From: Fidelibacterota bacterium
GTDB taxonomy: Bacteria > Fidelibacterota > Marinisomatia > Marinisomatales > TCS55
NCBI GenBank assembly: GCA_014382015.1
Contig: JACNKN010000028.1
Location: 1 to 44,715 of the forward strand
DNA: 44,715 nucleotides
Reading direction: 5' to 3'
Shown: positions 9,092 through 17,197 of the stretch, in pieces
Layout: every line of letters begins with the position of its first letter
How positions within the stretch are numbered: the first letter of the stretch is position 1
Made by a program: the position numbers and the translations under genes
Notes under the pieces: generated by a model
Seen by the model: the letters and a program-made list of their open reading frames with translations, nothing else
The model's database searches: none
What the model was told of the DNA's origin: nothing

Positions 9092-9853
9092 CTACCGTAA
9101 GTACACAACGGATCTAACCACCGACCCGAATACACCATACCCGCCTTCAACCGTTTTTACCATTTCATTATAAGATTGGGGTTTGATTGTAATCGTCGCC
9201 TGTAAATAATCCGACATATTTTTATCATAGCTAAAAACTTCTATTCGGTTTAATGGTCCCAGTTTTTCGTCACGATTCGGGACTGTCAATTCTACGTGCT
9301 TGTTTGCATCATTGGTAAATCGTTTCGCATGTATAACACCGGTGCCATATATGGGATAAATTTCAAATAAGTGGATGGTAGAATCAGGAATAACCACAAC
9401 GCTCAATTCTTCTGAATTTCGTATGACTGTATTTACAATGGGTGTTTTGGGAATAATAGTGCTGCCGCGCAAAACAGGGAATTCAGTATTGTCAATTACA
9501 ATGGAATACGGCTGCCCGGATTTTGGAATATAGTTCACGTTATCGTATGTACCATCATACTTAAACAGAAACTGGATTGTATCTTTCCCATCATGAATAA
9601 TTTGAACATGGGCACTATCTATTGTGGGGACAAAAACAGCATTTTCTTGGACAATCTCATTCAACAAATATGCACGTTCAACACGAATAAAAGAGGTACC
9701 ATAGTTTTTCCCATCCACTCTTAGGATTCCAAAAATATTTAATCCCGGTTCAAATTTTGTCTTCTCGATATCTGTGGGCATGGGACCGGGGCTGTTTGGA
9801 AGATCACAGGAAACAAGGGTTAAAATGGAGAAAATGATGATTATCTTTTTCAT
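9092..9853 (-). CDS. DUF4249-type lipoprotein, partner of the TonB receptor
   Basis: This 253-aa protein starts at ATG 9853 with MKKIIIIFSILTLVSCDLP, a lipoprotein signal ending at C16. A longer frame upstream runs into the receptor gene and is not used. The body is beta-rich and matches the DUF4249 pattern: LNIFGILRVDG near the N-terminus, then RVERAYLLNE, DSAHVQI and YIPKSGQPYSIVI. DUF4249 lipoproteins typically sit next to SusC-like or other TonB-dependent receptors in the FCB group. Here it starts 1 bp after the receptor stop. It is probably a surface or periplasmic partner for uptake of an unknown ligand. Confidence 0.75.
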   Translation of the reverse strand: MKKIIIIFSILTLVSCDLPNSPGPMPTDIEKTKFEPGLNIFGILRVDGKNYGTSFIRVERAYLLNEIVQENAVFVPTIDSAHVQIIHDGKDTIQFLFKYDGTYDNVNYIPKSGQPYSIVIDNTEFPVLRGSTIIPKTPIVNTVIRNSEELSVVVIPDSTIHLFEIYPIYGTGVIHAKRFTNDANKHVELTVPNRDEKLGPLNRIEVFSYDKNMSDYLQATITIKPQSYNEMVKTVEGGYGVFGSVVRSVVYLR

Positions 9854-9854
9854 T

Positions 9855-12179
9855 TTAAAACTCCAATGTGTATCCTGCTGAAGCAGTCGGTATAGGAATA
9901 AAAGCAAGTGGATCGTATGCGTAGTACCCATTTTTTGGCGTATAGATATACATGAAAGGATTTCGTCTGAGGAATAAAATATTATTGATCTTCATTGTAA
10001 AATAGACTTTATCTGTACCTAAAAATTGGGCGAGACGGTACCCAAATCCACTCCGTAGTTTTTTTCGCCAACCCATATCCACTTTCATGCGGGCTGGATA
10101 GCGGACATTATTTTTGACCGGCGTAATGTATTCGCCATAAATACCCACATTATTGGCAAGGGGATTATATACATAATGATTGGCCATACCCGTTTCCCAT
10201 GTTTTTGGGTAACCGGATGTAATCTGAATCGTAGTACTAAATGTAATATCCTTACTGATCCGATAGGCTAAGAGTGATTTAAGTTGATGGGTTTGATCGC
10301 CGGAAGCAAAATAATAAGACCCGTCCATGATGGATGGATAACTACGTTTGCTCACGGACCATGCATACCCAACCCAACCAGAGATTCGATTCCATTCTCC
10401 CTTGACCATGGTTTCAATACCGTAGGAAAATCCTTTCCCCTTTTCAAGCGTTTCTATTTCTGACGCCGCTTTCAAGGCCAATTGGTAATCGTATCGATAG
10501 AGGAGGGACATATTCTTATGAAACGCAGAAATGGAATATTCCCATTCGTTTGAAATCCGGTGTTCAAATCCAAAAATACGGTGCTCCGAGGTGAGAGGTG
10601 CAATTTGGGTCAGTGGAAAATAATAATCCGTCGTCTGGTTCACCTCCACATCACTGGTATTCATGGATTTTAAAAATTGCCGATATATGCCCCAAGCCAC
10701 CTTAAATGTTTTATCACCGAAACGCAGGGCCAAGGAAATCCGGGGATCCCGATACCAATTTGAATCTGTCCCCAATTTTGTATTCCGGACCCCAAATTTA
10801 AACAGCACGGGGCCCGAATCAATTTTATCCTGGATAAACCATGCCAATAGATTCGGCGTGTGGGAGATGATCCCCCGCTGCATTTGATTGACGCCAAATG
10901 CGTTTTCAAATTGATATTGATTTAATTCTGCACCTAAAGATAATTGCTGACCCCAAAATAAAAATCCCGTCAATTTTACTTTGGCTGTTTTTTCATCTAC
11001 AGAATTGTGAATTTGGGTATCGTATTCAAATTTCTGATCAATATTATAAACCGTATCTTTAACGGAAATGAACATGTATGATTTTGAATCCACCTCAAAC
11101 CGGGATCGATAAAAATGAGTTTCCAAAATAAAAGATGGAGATAAAATGGATCTACTTTGGATACCCACGGCTAAATTTTTTGACTTGTTTGATAAGCTAA
11201 AATCAAATGCATCCGTCACATCGTCATCCATAAATAATTTCATAAACCCCATATCCATCTTTACATATTGGTCGTTTGTAAATAAAGAAAATCGTAGGCG
11301 GGTGTTTCCAATTTCAGTTAGAAATGTTGAATTAATATCATAATTATGATTAGGCATATTCAAAAATACACGCTGCATCAAAGAGGATCCGAATCGGCCG
11401 GAGACCATAGCTGTTCCCCATGATCCCATGGGAAATTCGATGGTACCCTTCATACTTTGGGTGGATGGTTTGAACTCCCCTTTGGGTTTTCCCTTGGTCC
11501 CTTCCTTCATGGTGAGGTAAAGAATTGAGGCGTTTCTCCCACCAAAAGAAGCATCGAAGCCCCCCACCAGCATTTCTATATTTTTAATAGAATAAGGATT
11601 AAACAGGGAACGGCCGGCCATGGGTTCCTGCGGATTATAAATGGTCATACCATCCAGTTGAACCAGGTTTTCTCCCGGGTCGCTCCCGCGCACATTATAG
11701 AGGGGAGAATATTCATCCCCAATGGTGACACTGGGGGATAATTTTATTAACTTATAAATATCCTTATCCAGTTGAGGAATTTCTTTCAGCAGCACCGGGT
11801 CCGCTTCAAAACTGCCAATATCCATATCTCTCTGGACGAGATTACCACGGTTAGAAACCACTTCTATGGCGCTCAATTCTAGAACCTTTGAAGCCAAAAT
11901 AACTTTATTGAGATAAACACTGCCGTCAGTCAAATTAACGGATTGAGTTTTTTCTGCATAGGCAATGTGAGAAAACCTGATATGAATTGAATCCGCTTTT
12001 AAGTTGGTGAGGACAAACAATCCGTTAGGATCGGAAATCGCGCCCTTGTCCGTTCCTTCTACAATTACATTTACACCAATAATGGTTTCGCCTGTTTCTT
12101 CATCTACAATATAACCGGAAACTGTTTGAGCCATGAGCCCCGCAAAAAAAAATAGACAAATTGAAAACCACTTTTTCAT
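9855..12179 (-). CDS. TonB-dependent outer-membrane receptor
   Basis: This 774-aa receptor begins with a signal peptide (cut near A17), then a carboxypeptidase-regulatory-like beta-sandwich (about 18-105, with VDEETGETIIGVNVIVEGT), a plug domain (about 125-235, with YNVRGSDPGENLVQLDGMTI) and a beta-barrel that ends in a terminal phenylalanine (AGYTLEF), as expected for Bam-dependent insertion. Such receptors import ligands across the outer membrane using TonB energy; the ligand is not identifiable. It overlaps the upstream gene by 4 nt and is followed within 1 bp by the DUF4249 lipoprotein, so all three are one operon. Confidence 0.9.
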   Translation of the reverse strand: MKKWFSICLFFFAGLMAQTVSGYIVDEETGETIIGVNVIVEGTDKGAISDPNGLFVLTNLKADSIHIRFSHIAYAEKTQSVNLTDGSVYLNKVILASKVLELSAIEVVSNRGNLVQRDMDIGSFEADPVLLKEIPQLDKDIYKLIKLSPSVTIGDEYSPLYNVRGSDPGENLVQLDGMTIYNPQEPMAGRSLFNPYSIKNIEMLVGGFDASFGGRNASILYLTMKEGTKGKPKGEFKPSTQSMKGTIEFPMGSWGTAMVSGRFGSSLMQRVFLNMPNHNYDINSTFLTEIGNTRLRFSLFTNDQYVKMDMGFMKLFMDDDVTDAFDFSLSNKSKNLAVGIQSRSILSPSFILETHFYRSRFEVDSKSYMFISVKDTVYNIDQKFEYDTQIHNSVDEKTAKVKLTGFLFWGQQLSLGAELNQYQFENAFGVNQMQRGIISHTPNLLAWFIQDKIDSGPVLFKFGVRNTKLGTDSNWYRDPRISLALRFGDKTFKVAWGIYRQFLKSMNTSDVEVNQTTDYYFPLTQIAPLTSEHRIFGFEHRISNEWEYSISAFHKNMSLLYRYDYQLALKAASEIETLEKGKGFSYGIETMVKGEWNRISGWVGYAWSVSKRSYPSIMDGSYYFASGDQTHQLKSLLAYRISKDITFSTTIQITSGYPKTWETGMANHYVYNPLANNVGIYGEYITPVKNNVRYPARMKVDMGWRKKLRSGFGYRLAQFLGTDKVYFTMKINNILFLRRNPFMYIYTPKNGYYAYDPLAFIPIPTASAGYTLEF

Positions 12180-13270
12180 CGCAGCATTACTCCAATAGAT
12201 AATAGGAGTCCCGTTTCAGAAAGAGGAATAATTTTGGGCCAGACATTCAACCCTTGATAAATACCAATTCCCGCAAAAACCCCCTGATGAAATTGGGGGC
12301 GGTATTCTGCATTCACAGTCGCCATTAATTTGACAAAAGGCCAATATTCGCCTTTTAAATTGTCGAATTTATCCCAGTCGTATCGAACGGTTCCCCAGCG
12401 ATAGCCATAAGTCAATCGACCGATAAAACGATTATTCAGTCGCTTAATTTCCTGTTTTCCCGATTCACCCACGCCAAATGTTTCAAACCGAATTGTTTTC
12501 TGGTATGTAAAACCAAAACCGGGAAGGCCCCTACGATAGCGGTTTATTTGATCCTTAGAATAGGCAAATGAAATTCGCCAATCAACGAGATAGCCGTTTG
12601 TAAGGATAGCAATATCGGAACGGCCAATAAGCATCCGTTCATAAGGGTAGGGTGATATGGGATTTATTATACTGGCCTGAATGGCTGCATGTTGATCATT
12701 TACCCATTGCTCTAAAATCCGGCCTGAAAAAGGGCCAAGCTTTTCCTTTTTATTTCTTTTTATATGAATATCCCATTCCCATTCATTTAAGATTTCTCCC
12801 GTTGGGGATTTGAGTTGCGTTTGTGCATTCAATATCCGGCGGCTTTTTTTCGGCAATGTTTTATCATACCAAAAGTCCAGATGATTGATGACCAATGAAT
12901 TTCTTGTGGAATCGCCATTGGAAGCAGAAGTGTCCCCGAATAGCTCAGCAATGGGTTGATCCACTTCATACACAATATCGATGGGAATGTATCTATAAAC
13001 TAATTTTAGAAAGACTTTTTTCAATCTCTGTAAACCAGTCGAATCCGGGAATTCCGCCGTATCACTTTTATCTCCTGATGAGATTGAGAATACCTTTCCA
13101 CGATTAAGCCGATTATCCACCACATGAATATCCATCAATTCGAAAGTGAGTGAATCGGTATTGATGGTAATTGTATCAGAAAGGAAATCCACATTAAGAT
13201 TATCCACAGGAGATTGGGCCCATAATACAGACACAATAATAAAACTGTTTACTATGTGTTTTGGGTTCAC
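12176..13270 (-). CDS. Exported protein of unknown function, head of TonB-receptor operon
   Basis: I do not recognise this 364-aa protein. It starts with GTG at 13270 and a short signal peptide (MNPKHIVNSFIIVSVLWAQS). The first ~120 residues are soluble-looking; the C-terminal half has alternating polar and aromatic residues (RFIGRLTYGYRWGTVRYDW) that suggest outer-membrane beta-strands, possibly a small barrel. It overlaps the receptor start by 4 nt, so it is translated with it and probably works in the same envelope system. A perfect palindrome lies about 20 bp upstream of the start and is a candidate control site. Confidence 0.6.
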   Translation of the reverse strand: MNPKHIVNSFIIVSVLWAQSPVDNLNVDFLSDTITINTDSLTFELMDIHVVDNRLNRGKVFSISSGDKSDTAEFPDSTGLQRLKKVFLKLVYRYIPIDIVYEVDQPIAELFGDTSASNGDSTRNSLVINHLDFWYDKTLPKKSRRILNAQTQLKSPTGEILNEWEWDIHIKRNKKEKLGPFSGRILEQWVNDQHAAIQASIINPISPYPYERMLIGRSDIAILTNGYLVDWRISFAYSKDQINRYRRGLPGFGFTYQKTIRFETFGVGESGKQEIKRLNNRFIGRLTYGYRWGTVRYDWDKFDNLKGEYWPFVKLMATVNAEYRPQFHQGVFAGIGIYQGLNVWPKIIPLSETGLLLSIGVMLR

Positions 13271-13288
13271 AGTTTACTTTTTCCCTAG

Positions 13289-13322
13289 TGCTTCCATCCA
13301 ACATCCATGTTGGATGGAAGCA
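13289..13322. repeat. Perfect 32-bp palindrome upstream of the TonB-receptor operon
   Basis: GCTTCCATCCAACAT and its exact reverse complement flank a 2-nt centre (CC) at 13290-13321, with one more T-A pair outside. It lies between the stop of the 65-aa gene (13335) and the GTG start at 13270, both leftward. Neither strand carries a T-tract after it, so it is not a standard intrinsic terminator. An operator, an mRNA processing hairpin or a small mobile palindrome are all possible. Confidence 0.7.
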
Positions 13323-13334
13323 TGCGCAGGATGT

Positions 13335-13532
13335 TTATGCCACTGTCTCATACCAAACAGAAATAAGATGTTGACCCGGCTCCAGACTCCCACCACAGGA
13401 AGATTGCTTTATATCAATAACTTTCAATCCGGGATGACTTTCTAACCAAGTATTAATTTCTTTGCCGAATTTTTCAACTAAATCAGACTTCCCAAATAAT
13501 TTTCCACTATTTAAAAATAATTTGACGTTCAT
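13335..13532 (-). CDS. Small conserved-looking protein, 65 aa, unknown
   Basis: This 65-aa protein of unknown function starts at ATG 13532, which has GAGGT 8 nt upstream; a longer frame to 13562 begins inside the preceding gap and has no ribosome site. It begins MNVKLFLNSGKLFGKSD and has a predicted helix followed by a strand and a single cysteine in QSSCGGSLEPGQH. The compact alpha/beta pattern and good ribosome site support a real gene. It follows the DUF1059-like gene by 33 bp on the same strand and may be co-expressed with it. Confidence 0.55.
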   Translation of the reverse strand: MNVKLFLNSGKLFGKSDLVEKFGKEINTWLESHPGLKVIDIKQSSCGGSLEPGQHLISVWYETVA

Positions 13533-13565
13533 TTTTATTACCTCTTCATTTGATTTTATCACTTT

Positions 13566-13793
13566 TTAGATTGCTTTAAATTCTTTTCTTTTATTCTCAA
13601 ACCACTCGCCCATCGCATTAGGATCTTTCATTAATTCTTGCATTTCCGACATGACTTTGAGATGATCTTCATCTTTCGCTTGGAACATTTCCATTCCATG
13701 GGTCTTGCTCATATCTGCAATTTCATCAAAAGTCTCAGCCGTGAATTCTTTATCACAGGCACCGCCCAATTGTTTACAGTTCATTGTTTTCAT
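13566..13793 (-). CDS. DUF1059-like small protein
   Basis: This 75-aa protein begins MKTMNCKQLGGACDKEF and continues with a helical segment containing MSKTHGMEMF. The order of two cysteines about 8 residues apart, an acidic helix and an H-G motif fits DUF1059, a family of ~60-aa proteins of unknown role. Here the family's terminal part is extended with MQELMKDPNAMGEWFENKRKEF. AAGGAAAT precedes ATG 13793 at good spacing. It is separated from the membrane-protein genes to the right by 57 bp. No biochemical role is inferred. Confidence 0.55.
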   Translation of the reverse strand: MKTMNCKQLGGACDKEFTAETFDEIADMSKTHGMEMFQAKDEDHLKVMSEMQELMKDPNAMGEWFENKRKEFKAI

Positions 13794-13850
13794 TTTTATT
13801 TCCTTTATTTATTAAAGTTTTGGGGTTTTATGTATCTGTAATCTCTGTTG

Positions 13851-14036
13851 CTATTCTTCATCTTTTTTTATATTTCCATAAATAATTGCAACTATAATTC
13901 CCAATGCTGGACCAAAAGCCACACTCATGGAAACCCAAAATGAAACGTCACCGGTTACAGCACCAATAACGGACCCAACCGTAACACCCAAGATTGCACC
14001 AAGAACCACCCCAATTCCAATTAGCTTAATTTTCAT
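13851..14036 (-). CDS. Small two-helix membrane protein, 61 aa
   Basis: This 61-aa protein is nearly all membrane: two hydrophobic helices with glycine-zipper spacing (GVVLGAILGVTVGSVIGAVTG) and a charged KKDEE end. Its ATG overlaps the stop of the kelch-like gene (ATGA). The first residues, MKIKLIGIGV, echo the MNSKLIGIGV start of that neighbour, so the two N-termini may have a common origin. The function is unknown; Gly-zipper membrane peptides can form oligomers, but nothing here proves it. Confidence 0.5.
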   Translation of the reverse strand: MKIKLIGIGVVLGAILGVTVGSVIGAVTGDVSFWVSMSVAFGPALGIIVAIIYGNIKKDEE

Positions 14037-14515
14037 TCTATATAGACATAGATTTGGCCACCATACCTGCCTAACTCGAATAATATGATGCGTTGGTTCT
14101 CCGGGTCATAAACCGCTGATGCGGGCTCGTAAAAGTTATCTGGAGAATCATTCATTTGAGTCCAATTATCTGAAATATAATCGTAGGCATAGATTTGGCC
14201 ACCATATCTGCCTAACTCGAATAATATGATGCGTTGGTTCTCCGGGTCATAAACCGCTGATGCGGGCTCGTAAAAGTTATCTGGAGAATCATTCATTTGA
14301 GTCCAATTATCTGAAATATAATCGTAGGCATAGATTTGGCCACCATATCTGCCTAACTCGAATAATATGATGCGTTGGTTCTCCGGGTCATAAACCGCTG
14401 ATGCGGGCTCGTAAAAGTTATCTGGAGAATCATTCATTTGCTTCCAAGTACCTGCATCAACCCCTTCTAAAACGAAAATCAATGCAACGCCAATGCCGAT
14501 TAATTTACTATTCAT
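14033..14515 (-). CDS. Secreted kelch-like repeat protein, 2.8 near-identical repeats
   Basis: This 160-aa protein has a signal peptide (cut probable after VDA, near residue 22) followed by three copies of a 47-residue unit that opens W-x-QMNDSPDNFYEP and ends QIYAYDYISDN; the last copy stops early as QIYVYIE. The unit resembles a kelch/galactose-oxidase blade (DPENQRIILFELG before the next W), but three blades are too few for a closed propeller. The DNA copies are almost identical, so the gene may be recently expanded, contracted or cut short. It overlaps its neighbours on both sides by 4 nt. The role is unknown. Confidence 0.65.
   Translation of the reverse strand: MNSKLIGIGVALIFVLEGVDAGTWKQMNDSPDNFYEPASAVYDPENQRIILFELGRYGGQIYAYDYISDNWTQMNDSPDNFYEPASAVYDPENQRIILFELGRYGGQIYAYDYISDNWTQMNDSPDNFYEPASAVYDPENQRIILFELGRYGGQIYVYIE
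14047..14440. repeat. 141-bp direct tandem repeat, about 2.8 copies
   Basis: Copies begin at 14047, 14188 and 14329 with exact 141-bp spacing, in frame with the kelch-like gene. By eye the only difference in the shared part is at 14066 (C in the first copy, T in the others). The right-hand copy ends at 14440, where the first codons of the mature protein diverge. Such identity points to recent duplication or ongoing slippage, or a collapsed/expanded assembly. Confidence 0.9.
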
Positions 14516-15126
14516 TCGCTTAACCTGAACGGGGGGTATTTATCTGTGGTCAATAAAATGGCATATGCACTTACTCTTAAGCCCCATCGTAAAGCACCCA
14601 CCACAAAATCAAACATACTCTTTGGATACTTTCCTATGAACAGAATAATGATCCAAGCCAAAATCGTACAGAGCATAACGCCGATCATAATAAAACAAAG
14701 CACAATGATGTGGGGAAAAACCAATAGCCATTTGATGAGTGGCATCCATTGGTTTAGGGCCTTCTCCACATCCGGATATTGAAGATCAACATGCACCGAC
14801 TGTTCTTCATCCGTGGATGGGTACTCATGTCGCAAGAGCAATAAATAAGATGAAACACGTAAAGAAAATTTGGTTAATTCCAAATTCCAATCAAACCACC
14901 AGCGTGGATATTTTCTACGGAAAACAATCATTAATAACGTGGGTACAACCAAGATACCCACCCACCAATAAGATTCTTCGGGAATTTGTTCACTATTATA
15001 TCCATGATAGGATAGCAGTCCCAAAATTACCATAATGGGGATGGCAAGAAAAAACCGGAAAAATACGCTAAGTCGACTGGCCTTTCCCGGGTAATCAATT
15101 GTTAAGTTAGCTGGATAAGTATCCAT
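14512..15126 (-). CDS. DUF4389 membrane protein
   Basis: This 204-aa protein has two similar halves, each with a pair of hydrophobic segments, and the DUF4389 signatures: LTIDYPGKASRLSVFFRF at the start, KYPRWWFDWNLELTKFSLRV in the middle, and GKYPKSMFDFVVGALRWGLRV followed by TDKYPPFRL at the end. DUF4389 proteins are membrane proteins of unknown function. AAGGAGA lies 8 nt before ATG 15126. The stop overlaps the start of the kelch-like gene (ATGA), making this the first gene of a three-gene leftward operon. Confidence 0.85.
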   Translation of the reverse strand: MDTYPANLTIDYPGKASRLSVFFRFFLAIPIMVILGLLSYHGYNSEQIPEESYWWVGILVVPTLLMIVFRRKYPRWWFDWNLELTKFSLRVSSYLLLLRHEYPSTDEEQSVHVDLQYPDVEKALNQWMPLIKWLLVFPHIIVLCFIMIGVMLCTILAWIIILFIGKYPKSMFDFVVGALRWGLRVSAYAILLTTDKYPPFRLSE

Positions 15127-15160
15127 CTTTATTTTCTCCTTATTTAATTAAAATTCATTT

Positions 15161-15853
15161 TCATACTCTACCAATCATGGACATGGTATTCAGTGCACAA
15201 TGGGCAATAATGAGGGGCCATAAATTGCGCCCAAAAGCCACATAGCCTATGCCCATGATAATGCCAATTATAAAAACAGTAATGGATCGTTCTGAAATAT
15301 CATAAGAATGCCTGAATCCGAAAATGGCTGCTTGTGTTATTACCGCAAAGATTGTGGCTAAGTTAGACTTTGAAAACAATCGTTCGAACCAATTAATCAG
15401 GAATCCTCGATCCAGTAATTCTTCCAGCATTGATTGAAGCAAGATGAATGGCATGATCGAAAAGAAAAGTCTCCAATTCCCTTTGAGATTCCCAAATTTA
15501 GATACGGCACTCGTTTCGGATGTATCCGGTTTTAATAATAATGGGAATTGGTCTTTAATGAGGTTAAAGATGATTATTGATACAGGAATTGATAGTAGAA
15601 TTAATCCGGCGACCCATAATGTTTTTTTAATACTTTTGGGTTTGTGTAAACCCAAATCTTTCCAAGAGAAACCCCTCACTTTCATTCTCCAAGCAGCTAC
15701 AATTAAAGTGGAAAACGACCAAAAAAGACCGTTGGTTATAAAGCTAACATTGGGAATATTTATTTCTCTGACCAAAAACATGACAGAGATATAAATGACC
15801 AAATCGAATAAATAGTTTTTATAATTATTTTGTTTTAAATCTATGGTGTTCAT
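15161..15853 (-). CDS. CPBP-family intramembrane metalloprotease (second copy)
   Basis: This 230-aa multi-pass membrane protein has the CPBP catalytic set: EELLDRGF (E144, E145, R149), H182 in FGFRHSYDI, and H218 with N222 in IIAHCALNTMS. It shares the fold but little sequence with the CPBP protein at 1664-2461. The substrate is unknown. It is followed by the DUF4389 gene after 34 bp and preceded by an 83-bp gap that holds an inverted TTGACA/TGTCAA pair. Confidence 0.85.
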   Translation of the reverse strand: MNTIDLKQNNYKNYLFDLVIYISVMFLVREINIPNVSFITNGLFWSFSTLIVAAWRMKVRGFSWKDLGLHKPKSIKKTLWVAGLILLSIPVSIIIFNLIKDQFPLLLKPDTSETSAVSKFGNLKGNWRLFFSIMPFILLQSMLEELLDRGFLINWFERLFSKSNLATIFAVITQAAIFGFRHSYDISERSITVFIIGIIMGIGYVAFGRNLWPLIIAHCALNTMSMIGRV

Positions 15854-15871
15854 AATGGATATTTAAGCTTT

Positions 15872-15901
15872 TTGACATTGATAATATTTTTTGGTTGTCA
15901 A
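15872..15901. promoter_or_regulatory. Possible operator: TTGACA-N18-TGTCAA
   Basis: TTGACA at 15872-15877 and its reverse complement TGTCAA at 15896-15901 sit just upstream of the CPBP gene start (15853). Read leftward, the right arm could also serve as a -35 element, but no good -10 follows at 17 bp. A weak call based on symmetry alone. Confidence 0.25.
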
Positions 15902-15936
15902 TAATATGATTCACTTTGATCTAATTCCAATAAATC

Positions 15937-16791
15937 CTAAGATGCTTGATCTTCTTCTTTATACACTTCAAAATTAATGTCTTCCATTTGAATAAATTGA
16001 AAACTAAACACTGCAAGGATTTGGAAGTATATACTCATAAAAATAGAACCCAAATAACGAATTTCAAATGTATGGGCTAAAATTGTAAAAATGGCGTAAA
16101 GTGTCATACCTATACTTATGAGGGCTAATTGCTTAACAATGAGCGATGTTTGTCGTCTGCGATCTTCATTAGATTGATATGGGTCTAATTTTTTACCGAA
16201 CATATTCCAGGCGGCAACTCCCGAGAAAAAGAGATAAGCCCCCGTGATAATGACGATATTCAAATTTCCACCAAACCAGGGATAATCAAATCGTTTAAAA
16301 TAGAGAATAAATACAACAAAACTAACATACACAAAAACCACAACTCCAAAAAGAATGGGTGAAATAAAATCAAACAATCTCCGAGGTTGCAGTTCGGCTT
16401 TTCGTGTTGTGCGCAGATCAGTTTTACGCATCTGTCTAAAAATATTGAATGACGATATTTCTAAGAGCAAGATAGGAATAAACTGAACCATAAAAAAACT
16501 TAAAACGATAGCTTGATCCCACCGTTCTCTGTTTGAATCTTCAGGGAAATTGTTAAAAACAATACCGAGCAACATTGCCCCCAAAACCAAAATAAATGTA
16601 TTTAAAATTCTGTAATTGCGCTGTATTCTCGTATAGTACTCAATTGACTTGGGATAAAGTTTAGGAAATTCTGACGGGGGGTAGGTGTCCAACACGTATT
16701 GGATTCGATTGGCTATTTTTCTTGGAAAATAATACGACATGAGAAATAATTGGCTTAAAACTACGGTAATGAATAGAAACTTGGTTTCCAT
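15937..16791 (-). CDS. Polytopic membrane protein of unknown function, GntR-linked
   Basis: This 284-aa protein has about seven hydrophobic segments (near residues 3-20, 62-82, 92-115, 143-167, 175-198, 219-243 and 247-268) and charged loops. I recognise no family motif. It starts 1 bp after the stop of the GntR regulator, so it is almost certainly its partner gene. YtrA-type GntR regulators usually control ABC transporters, but no ATPase is encoded here, so this protein may be the regulated function itself. Confidence 0.6.
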   Translation of the reverse strand: METKFLFITVVLSQLFLMSYYFPRKIANRIQYVLDTYPPSEFPKLYPKSIEYYTRIQRNYRILNTFILVLGAMLLGIVFNNFPEDSNRERWDQAIVLSFFMVQFIPILLLEISSFNIFRQMRKTDLRTTRKAELQPRRLFDFISPILFGVVVFVYVSFVVFILYFKRFDYPWFGGNLNIVIITGAYLFFSGVAAWNMFGKKLDPYQSNEDRRRQTSLIVKQLALISIGMTLYAIFTILAHTFEIRYLGSIFMSIYFQILAVFSFQFIQMEDINFEVYKEEDQAS

Positions 16792-16792
16792 T

Positions 16793-17182
16793 TTAGGCTC
16801 CTGAATCTGATTTGTTTTTCATAACAGCACCAAAAGCGATTCGGATTTCTGAATCGGTGGCACCTGTATTTCGCAGCGCTTGAATGGTTTCACCTAATTT
16901 TGATGTAACCACTGTATTAATATCAAAATTACAGTTTGCTTGTGCATCCGTATGGATAAATGTGCCGCGATAACCTTTGGAAACAATCACCGAATCCCGG
17001 ATCAAATGTTTGTAAGCCTTTGCCACTGTATTGTGATTCAAATTCAAATCATTGGCCAACTGGCGCACAGATGGTAAGGCATCGCCCGGACTTAAATCTC
17101 CATTAGAAACTGCACTTTTGATTTGTTCGATCAACTGCGAGAAAACCGGAACAGTATCGCCGGTGTTTATGGTTATGCCCAT
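16793..17182 (-). CDS. GntR-family (YtrA subfamily) transcriptional regulator
   Basis: This 129-aa protein is a short GntR regulator: a winged helix-turn-helix (about residues 8-76) with PVFSQLIEQIKSAV, LPSVRQLANDLNLNHNTVAKAY and the wing SKGYRGTFI, followed by only about 50 residues. That length fits the YtrA subfamily, which has no large effector domain. The ATG at 17182 has no ribosome-binding site, so the mRNA may be leaderless. A 7-bp inverted repeat at 17198-17223 just upstream is a good candidate for its own operator. The downstream membrane gene follows by 1 bp. Confidence 0.9.
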   Translation of the reverse strand: MGITINTGDTVPVFSQLIEQIKSAVSNGDLSPGDALPSVRQLANDLNLNHNTVAKAYKHLIRDSVIVSKGYRGTFIHTDAQANCNFDINTVVTSKLGETIQALRNTGATDSEIRIAFGAVMKNKSDSGA

Positions 17183-17197
17183 AAATATGATATTTTA

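Noticed and set aside
13289-13322. Palindrome considered as an intrinsic terminator
   Set aside because: Neither strand has a T run after the stem, so I list it as a repeat instead.
14047-14440. Regular repeats considered as a CRISPR array
   Set aside because: Units are 141 bp, contiguous, in frame and code for a protein; there are no short repeats with unique spacers. No CRISPR array was found anywhere in the window, which matters for the Cas6b-like gene.
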